Assembly: GCA_934433135.1 (NCBI GenBank)
Contig: CAKRZO010000010.1
Location: 51,300-115,299 of the forward strand
From: an uncultured Acetatifactor sp.
Lineage (GTDB): Bacteria; Bacillota; Clostridia; Lachnospirales; Lachnospiraceae
Direction of reading: 5' to 3'
Length of the DNA: 64,000 nt
In this document: one piece after another, positions 57,833-64,000 of the stretch
Layout: each line of letters begins with the position of its first letter
Position numbering within the stretch: position 1 is the first letter of the stretch
Notes under the pieces: generated by a model
The model's input: the letters and a program-made list of their open reading frames with translations, nothing else
What the model was told of the DNA's origin: nothing
Database searches by the model: none
Translations under genes and position numbers: made by a program

Positions 57833-59116
57833 TTAGTCTTCTTTGGACTTTCTATAGGAAAGAATACCGATTACCAGCGCGAATATCGCTGCAGCGCTTA
57901 AGCCTGCAAGCAGCGCCCAATTGTTTGCTGCTGCGTGTCCTACTGCTACTGCCACGCTCCTGGCTGCCTTAGGAGCGTCCTTTACTGCGGAAACGACTGC
58001 ATCTACTGTCGTATCGAAAGTCTTAGGACTCTTTTCATCAGTTGTCAGATCCTTGGAAGAACCTGTGCCGCTGCCGGTATCACCGCTTCCGCCGGATTCT
58101 CCGCCTCCGGTGTTATCGCCGTCGTTTCCTCCTCCGGTCTCACTGCCACCGCTTTCTCCTCCGGTCTCACCACCGCCGGTTTCGCCGCCTGAACTGCCGA
58201 TTACCAAAGTAGTGCTTCCTTTCTCCTTGTCCAGGTCAGGAACTGTCAATTCACCCTGATACAGTTCATTTACTTCGGTTGTTACTTCTACAACCTGACC
58301 GTTTGTTGCATTCTTTACCTGGAATACCAGAGTCAGTACTTTTCCATTCTTATTGACCGGATCCGCATCTGCAAATGCAAAGGATACTGCTGTCTGATTA
58401 CCGTCTTTTGCATAAGCGGTGTTAATATCCTCCAAAAGCCACATTCCATAGCTTTCGGCGCTTAACAGCGTCATTACCGTCTCATCATACCAAACAGACA
58501 ACCGTCCGTTAGTCACGCCCTGATTTCCTATGAAATCCACGGTTACGGTAACTTTATCACCCTCTGAAGTTACGGTTGTTTTAAAGTAAGAAGCGTTTGC
58601 TACAACGACCTTGGTGATTACTTCACCTCCCAGCTGTCCGGGATCCACCTGGTCTTCGCCCTTATATAATTCTTTGATCTGTGTGCCTACAGATACAATC
58701 TGTCCGTTCTGTGCATCCTTTACCTTAAAGACTGCCTTTAAGATCTCTCCGCCTTCCTCAAATGCATCCTCATCTGCAAAAGCAAAGGAAATGCGCTTTA
58801 AGTTCGTGGTGGTTTCATCCGTATAATCCGGATTCACATCCTCCAAAAGCCAGCGGTCAAAGGTCTCGGTGCTCTCTAATGTCATGACTTCCGGATCATA
58901 AACCAGCTCAATACGGCCGCTGGTCGCTCCGCTGTTTTCGACAATGCTTACCACTGCGGTAACCTGATCCTTCTCGGATGTCAGAACAGTAGACACGATT
59001 CCGGCCGCCGGGCTGCCTTCGTCAGCCCGGGCGGTCATAGCTGTTGTTGCTATTCCACACAGATTCAGAATCATACAAAGCATGATCGTAAATACGATTC
59101 CTTTTCTTGTTTTCAT
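57833..59116 (-). CDS. Surface protein with two cohesin-like domains
   Basis: A 427-residue exported protein. A signal peptide ends near ARA (31), then come two related beta-sandwich modules (about 38-172 and 176-306) of cohesin type; each repeats WLLED, SFAFAD and a KVKDAQNGQIV-like run ending ELYKGE or ELYQGE. A Gly/Ser/Glu linker (307-355) precedes a helix (399-420) with a basic tail, so the modules are held at the membrane surface. SPKTFD (363-368) might be a degenerate sorting signal. Cohesins bind dockerins, and the protease 42 bases upstream carries a dockerin, so this is a likely partner. The fold could instead be purely structural. ATG at 59116, AAAGGA upstream. Confidence 0.78.
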   Translation of the reverse strand: MKTRKGIVFTIMLCMILNLCGIATTAMTARADEGSPAAGIVSTVLTSEKDQVTAVVSIVENSGATSGRIELVYDPEVMTLESTETFDRWLLEDVNPDYTDETTTNLKRISFAFADEDAFEEGGEILKAVFKVKDAQNGQIVSVGTQIKELYKGEDQVDPGQLGGEVITKVVVANASYFKTTVTSEGDKVTVTVDFIGNQGVTNGRLSVWYDETVMTLLSAESYGMWLLEDINTAYAKDGNQTAVSFAFADADPVNKNGKVLTLVFQVKNATNGQVVEVTTEVNELYQGELTVPDLDKEKGSTTLVIGSSGGETGGGETGGESGGSETGGGNDGDNTGGGESGGSGDTGSGTGSSKDLTTDEKSPKTFDTTVDAVVSAVKDAPKAARSVAVAVGHAAANNWALLAGLSAAAIFALVIGILSYRKSKED

Positions 59117-59158
59117 TGCTGTGTGTTCCTTTCTACTCAAAAGATACCATCTATCTGC

Positions 59159-62100
59159 TTACTGTGCATTTGTTCTTGTTACTGCATTCACATCCAGCTT
59201 CACCGGCTTTTCTGCAGACATTTCAACTGCTTCGCCTTCGGAAAGTATTTCATCTGCAACGGAAGATATCGTAGCAGCTGTACCCTTGGCATCGGTGTAA
59301 AGACCTGCTACCGGCCATACATCCGCACCGAAATCTCCTAAGGTATAAATGGATCCGGTACCATCGATGTCAATACCGTACAGAACGGATTCATCCTTAT
59401 TCCACATGGAATAATACAGATAGCCGCTCTCTGCATCATAGAGCAGGGAATTGTTATAGAAAGCATACGTCTCAATTTCGGTATTACCCATAGTTCCCCA
59501 TCTTAAGTTCATACTTGCAGTCTCAATGAACACATACAATACTCCGCTCTGTGTAATTGCATAGAAGTAGCTGTTTCCGGCATCGTCAGTACCGACATAA
59601 TCAATACCTACCAGATAATCACTTCCAAAAGCATAATCCGAGAGATCAAATGCGCCGATATCTTCCTGTGCTTCTACATCATAGATACTTACATAGAAAC
59701 CACACAGACCCAGAATCTGATTGGTAGCCGGGTTATATGCCATATCCGTATACCACTGGCCGCTTTCTCCCAGTCGCTCTTCCGCATAACCATTCGCCGG
59801 ATCAATGGTATACATATCCGCTGTCTGATTGTCATCATCGGTGGATATGATAGCATAAAGCTTATCACCTACCTTGGTTCCTGCGATATAATGTCCGTCT
59901 ACTACTGCCAGAGTATTGTAAGCGGCAGGGCTGCTGACACCGAACTGCGCTACATGTACATCGGCATTTTCATCCCATACCATACCCTTGATCTGTGTGG
60001 TCAGTTCAAATACATTAACGGCACATTCCGCGGTAAGAGGTTCTCCGCCTTCCTTATTCAGTGCTTTGGTTGTTGCTGTAATCACAGCGCTTCCTACACT
60101 GACTGCGGTTACTACGCCGTCAGCATCAACTGTTGCAACGGTTTCATCCGAGCTGCTCCAGGTAACACTGGGATCCAGCAGACTGATCGGCCCTACTTCT
60201 GCTGTTAATGCATAGCTGCTGCCTTTCAGCAATTCCACTTCACTGTCACTTAAGACAATGCTGTTTGCATAAGGTGTATCCGGTTCACCGGAATTGTTAT
60301 AACGGTACAAACTGGTGTTACCTGCATAGTCTACAAGCACAATGTAGAAAATGCTTTCCGGACAGCTAACCGTAATCGTGCTCTCCACACCGGCTTCCGT
60401 CTGGTTTACAGCGTATCTGCCGAGAACAGCTCTGGACTGAACATCTACCAGAAGAACGGCTGCTGTGTACTGGTTATCTTTTACTACGATATCCATGGTT
60501 TCACCCAGCTCCGGATTATTTACCAGAACAGGGGCTTCATTATCAATGGTAACCGGGAAAGTAAGGTATACACCTTCACCCGGAGTCTTGCTTCCGTCTG
60601 CATAATAAGAAGGAAGAGCCTTTAAGCCTACGGTTAACTTTGTTCCGTCTGCCAGAGGATTGCCTTCTGCATCCACCGGCTGCCATCCTGCTTTGTAGGT
60701 CAATTGAGTATTCATCCACTTGCCTTGATTGCTATGATAGTACTCTGCCGTTGCAGCACCTACGCTTCTGCTTTCGTATACGACACCGGTCTCGGCATCC
60801 TTTACTTCAAAGGACAAATCCGCCGCATTCCGGATCAGGGTAAATACAACCTTACTGATGGAGTCGCCGTTTACGGAAGAAATGGCATTTCTCTCCGGCA
60901 GATATTCGTCATCATCTGCATAGAAATTACCTACGAAAGGATAGTCTGCAGACGCATCATGAAACTTAACCTTCATGTAGTTAGTCTCGGAAATGCCGCT
61001 GTAGGTATTATAAATATTTTTATTAATAGTAGCATCCATGTAATCATAATTCTCATACATGGAGGCATCGGTCCAGTTACCATAGAATGCCAGGAACGGT
61101 ACAGACAGTTCCACAGCGCCCTTCAGGTAAGCATAACCTTCCACATACATACCGTTTGCGAAATTGTCATTCAGATATTGCTTATCTGCATCGGACAGGG
61201 TAACGGTTACTTTCACATGCGCACTGCCGTCTACCAGATAACCTTTTTCGGTAAAGTTGCCCTGACCGCTCTTGATCATCTTAGCAAAGAGCGCTACATC
61301 CAGTGTATTAATGCATCCGTCGTTGTTGAAGTCCAGTGCATCTCCCAAAGCTTGGATATGAGCAGAAGCTACGCTCTTGTTCACATTCTGCAGGAAATAC
61401 AAAGCATCCTTTACATCAACGGTTCCGTCTTCGTTCAAATCGTATAACAATACTTCTCCGTCAAAGGTTACTTCCGGAGACAATACATAAGGAGATTCTC
61501 CGATATAATAATCATCCGCAACCGTCTCTGTCATAACCAGACTGTCCGGGCTGTAGAATGCAGGCTTTCCATCCAGAGAATAAGCCGTAAAGTCAAAGCT
61601 GTACACACCGTTTCTGTCCGGATCGTCACCAAGCTCTGCCTTTACCTTACCGTCACTGCCTGTTCCGTCACCCATCAGGATGTAAACAGGGCTCTGTGTT
61701 GCTGCGGAAATGTTGGCAAAACCGGCACCCTGCCTTCTGGGAGAATATACCTTGCCATCTTCATCGGTAAGCAGCTTTGCTGTACTCATCAAAAGGCTCT
61801 GTGCCAGAGCACGGGAAGTTAATCCGCTCTTAGCTGCCAGATCATTTTCTTCAATGTACTGAATCATCAGCGCACTCAGACCGGCTATGCTGGGAGCTGA
61901 CATGGAAGTACCGCTCATCTGTCCGTAGGTTCCGCCGTTAAGGGTAGAATAAATATTTCCTCCGGCTGCAGTGATTTCCGGCTTCAGCGTCAGATCTCCG
62001 GGAACACCCCAGGAGGAGAAGCTGCTCATGGTATTGCCGTCTGCCACTTCATAAGTTGTGGAAACTTTGCCGTTAATGGTTACTTTACCGGTAGAAACCT

Positions 62101-63832
62101 TATCAGAAACCTTTTCCGACTGACTCTTAACTGCTTCCCCTTCTGCCTGCGTAATCGATACACAAGGGATCGTTGCCGTAGAACCGGTCAGGTTCAGACC
62201 AAGAGTTCCTGCCTGATTATTGTAAATAAATACGCCGATTGCGCCGGCAGCTTCTGCAGCCATATGCTTTTCTGCAAAAGTAGTCACTCCCCTGCTTACC
62301 AGGACAATTTTTCCGGTCACATCCAGTCCTTCATAATCAGATTCTTCTCCGGCACCATTGATAAGGACATAGTCAAATTCCGTACCGTTTCCTGTCGTAT
62401 CCAGAGTATGGAACGGCTCGTTGGAATAATCGGATTCGTTGTAGTATACTTCATACTCTGTACCGAATGTTGCTGCATAGCCGGTATAACCGATGTTATT
62501 GGCACTGGCAACGGTAAAGGAATTGGTATAAGATCCCGGAGAACCTACGGTGTCCAGGTTTACATCTTTTGTCAGGTTTGCACCATACTGGGAATCAGCA
62601 CCCCAGCTTCCGGAGTTACCTGCGGAAATGCTTACTACGGTATTGGTTCCGGAAAGCTTATCAAACACTTCATCGATATAAGCTTCCCCTGCAGCGGTTT
62701 CACCTGCGCTGGCAGAGCCAAGGCTTAAGTTAATGGAATCAGCGCCCAGAAGAATTGCATCTTCGATTGCTGCTACATAGTCATCCGAATAAGCGCCGCC
62801 GCCCTTACCGAAGACTTTCATGATTAAGAGCTGTGCATCCGGTGCCACACCTGCTACACCGTTTGCCTGACGGGCAAATCCGTCTGCTGTGGGAACATAG
62901 TAGTTGGCTGCAGCAATACCTGCAACGTGAGTACCATGGTCACCCTGTGTATCATGGTCATGGGTTACATCCAGATCGGAATCCACATAGTTAAATGCAT
63001 ACGGAACCTTCTCTGTGCGATACATCTCTTCTGCCGTACCGCCTGCCGCATAAGCATTCAGCTGGCTCTCCACAGCAGCAATATCAGACTCTTCCATAAG
63101 ATCCACATCTGCCAGAGTCTTTCCGTTCTGTGCAAGAACCTCATCCAGATGTGCTCTGAATGCAGCTGCATCAAAGGAAGGATGATCGGTATCCAGTCCG
63201 GTATCGATAATAGCAACTCTCATGCCTGCACCGGTATAACCGTTGCCCCATACGGTAAAGCTTCCGTTCATTTCTCCTGCCGTTACGGTATTCGGCTGTG
63301 CAGCCTCATCCTTATCCGTCAGTTCGTAAACCGGAGCCTCTACTACAGCTGCAACGCCTTCGGTATTTGTAATCTCATCGATCTGTGATCTTAATACCTC
63401 AGCAGATACGGCATTGCTTAACAGCGTGAAGCTGTATCTTGCGTCGATCTCTATCTCAGGATTTACTTTTGCAAGTACTGCATCCTGTTCCTGCTTTAAT
63501 TCTTTTGCATATGCCATTGCAGATTTGTTGCCTGCAACGCCATCCAGGGCAAAGCCCTTATCCACTACTGCTTCTTTGTCAAAAATGATGAATACTCTTA
63601 CGGTTTCATCCTGCGTCCCCTTAGCGGGCGCTCTTCTGACGGAAGAAGCACTTTCTTCTGCTTTGGCAATTCTTTCGGGAACCAGATCGGAATCTTCGAC
63701 TTTTTCCCAAACCGCCTGACTTACTGCCGCAGGTTCTTCATCCGGCTGCGCCTGAATATTGACTGTCATGCCAAGAAGCATACACAGTGTCAGCGCCCAG
63801 GATAAAACCCACTTCAACCTGTTGCGTTTCAT
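59159..63832 (-). CDS. Secreted S8 subtilase with embedded dockerin
   Basis: A 1557-residue lactocepin/C5a-peptidase-type serine protease. In order: signal peptide (to about 28, NIQAQ), propeptide I9-like (about 78-172), catalytic domain with Asp210 (IIDTGLD), His299 (GDHGTHVAG) and Ser643 (SGTSMSAP), and an inserted PA domain (about 455-590). A Fn3-like region leads to a type I dockerin at 796-856 with two calcium loops (DLNEDGTVDVKDAL and DFNNDGCINTLDVA). Beta-rich domains follow, then a Big_2 Ig-like domain (about 1187-1260) and a propeller-like tail. It ends TRTNAQ with no LPXTG or membrane helix, so it needs another means of surface retention. ATG at 63832 chosen; 63844 is possible. Confidence 0.88.
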   Translation of the reverse strand: MKRNRLKWVLSWALTLCMLLGMTVNIQAQPDEEPAAVSQAVWEKVEDSDLVPERIAKAEESASSVRRAPAKGTQDETVRVFIIFDKEAVVDKGFALDGVAGNKSAMAYAKELKQEQDAVLAKVNPEIEIDARYSFTLLSNAVSAEVLRSQIDEITNTEGVAAVVEAPVYELTDKDEAAQPNTVTAGEMNGSFTVWGNGYTGAGMRVAIIDTGLDTDHPSFDAAAFRAHLDEVLAQNGKTLADVDLMEESDIAAVESQLNAYAAGGTAEEMYRTEKVPYAFNYVDSDLDVTHDHDTQGDHGTHVAGIAAANYYVPTADGFARQANGVAGVAPDAQLLIMKVFGKGGGAYSDDYVAAIEDAILLGADSINLSLGSASAGETAAGEAYIDEVFDKLSGTNTVVSISAGNSGSWGADSQYGANLTKDVNLDTVGSPGSYTNSFTVASANNIGYTGYAATFGTEYEVYYNESDYSNEPFHTLDTTGNGTEFDYVLINGAGEESDYEGLDVTGKIVLVSRGVTTFAEKHMAAEAAGAIGVFIYNNQAGTLGLNLTGSTATIPCVSITQAEGEAVKSQSEKVSDKVSTGKVTINGKVSTTYEVADGNTMSSFSSWGVPGDLTLKPEITAAGGNIYSTLNGGTYGQMSGTSMSAPSIAGLSALMIQYIEENDLAAKSGLTSRALAQSLLMSTAKLLTDEDGKVYSPRRQGAGFANISAATQSPVYILMGDGTGSDGKVKAELGDDPDRNGVYSFDFTAYSLDGKPAFYSPDSLVMTETVADDYYIGESPYVLSPEVTFDGEVLLYDLNEDGTVDVKDALYFLQNVNKSVASAHIQALGDALDFNNDGCINTLDVALFAKMIKSGQGNFTEKGYLVDGSAHVKVTVTLSDADKQYLNDNFANGMYVEGYAYLKGAVELSVPFLAFYGNWTDASMYENYDYMDATINKNIYNTYSGISETNYMKVKFHDASADYPFVGNFYADDDEYLPERNAISSVNGDSISKVVFTLIRNAADLSFEVKDAETGVVYESRSVGAATAEYYHSNQGKWMNTQLTYKAGWQPVDAEGNPLADGTKLTVGLKALPSYYADGSKTPGEGVYLTFPVTIDNEAPVLVNNPELGETMDIVVKDNQYTAAVLLVDVQSRAVLGRYAVNQTEAGVESTITVSCPESIFYIVLVDYAGNTSLYRYNNSGEPDTPYANSIVLSDSEVELLKGSSYALTAEVGPISLLDPSVTWSSSDETVATVDADGVVTAVSVGSAVITATTKALNKEGGEPLTAECAVNVFELTTQIKGMVWDENADVHVAQFGVSSPAAYNTLAVVDGHYIAGTKVGDKLYAIISTDDDNQTADMYTIDPANGYAEERLGESGQWYTDMAYNPATNQILGLCGFYVSIYDVEAQEDIGAFDLSDYAFGSDYLVGIDYVGTDDAGNSYFYAITQSGVLYVFIETASMNLRWGTMGNTEIETYAFYNNSLLYDAESGYLYYSMWNKDESVLYGIDIDGTGSIYTLGDFGADVWPVAGLYTDAKGTAATISSVADEILSEGEAVEMSAEKPVKLDVNAVTRTNAQ

Positions 63833-64000
63833 AGTTTTTGTCATTCCTTTCGCTTCGCTCAAGGCACAAACAAGTTATGAAAAATGTTGTGCCCATCCAC
63901 TCTTTGATTTATAATTCTTTCAAGGAATAGCAATACACTACAGAGCACGGAAGGAGAAGTGGCGAATTTATTTCGACCCCGTATAGTTATATGTGCCGTC
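63833..64000. other. Leader and upstream region of the protease gene
   Basis: A 7-bp hairpin (GGCACAA 63863-63869 with TTGTGCC 63887-63893) lies in the presumed leader. No convincing -35/-10 pair was found, and no gene begins before the window edge. Confidence 0.4.

Overview
The window looks like chromosomal DNA of a spore-forming, Gram-positive clostridium, most likely a Lachnospiraceae-type gut Firmicute. The reasons are: spoVAD and spoVAE; a meso-diaminopimelate dehydrogenase; strong purine-rich ribosome sites; an LTA-synthase-like enzyme; small Lachnospiraceae-type DUF proteins; and a secreted subtilase with a dockerin beside a cohesin-like surface protein. No rRNA, tRNA, CRISPR array, prophage or transposase was seen.

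Layout. 0-3.7 kb: ddh, then an AraC regulator divergent from a GH4 alpha-galactosidase. 3.8-5.3 kb: an AT-rich island with a RelA/SpoT-like toxin (toxSAS), a Panacea antitoxin and an unannotated 34-codon leader ORF. 5.5-13.9 kb: hydrolases, a decayed sugar-ABC permease and receptor-regulator locus, a MATE exporter, a CNNM/CorC protein, and a DUF368 (polyprenyl-phosphate translocase family) protein. 14-16.6 kb: a GH28 enzyme and a gene-free stretch with a consensus promoter and a terminator, a candidate ncRNA. 16.6-21 kb: an aspartate-family operon (ACT regulator, hom, proposed homoserine kinase, lysC). 21.3-24 kb: lipid kinase, PAP2 phosphatase and a glycosyltransferase. 24-38 kb: a long minus-strand run, comEA, response regulator and kinase, GerMN lipoprotein, comEC, holA, sbcD, sbcC, DUF1653 and a fused sfsA-mutY. 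38-47 kb: a DMT transporter, a solute-binding lipoprotein and the arginine genes argC-GNAT-argJ-argB-argD, divergent from argG across a region with ARG boxes. 47-57.5 kb: small conserved proteins, a LytTR regulator, DegV, an LTA-synthase-like enzyme, a split spoVA locus, aroK, ridA and trpS. 57.8-63.8 kb: the protease and cohesin-like pair.

How it fits together. ArgC, J, B, D and G build arginine under a visible ArgR-type operator. Hom, the proposed kinase, LysC and Ddh feed threonine, lysine and cell-wall DAP. ComEA, ComEC, SbcCD and HolA sit together as DNA uptake and DNA metabolism genes. The protease has no membrane anchor of its own but carries a dockerin, and the next gene encodes two cohesin-like modules on a membrane stalk, so the pair may display a protease on the cell surface.

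The spaces between genes hold at least three families of short palindromic repeats. Two have terminal inverted repeats like MITEs, and one repeatedly places its end exactly on the stop codon of the neighbouring gene. Starts were chosen by ribosome binding site and family alignment from memory. No database search was run.
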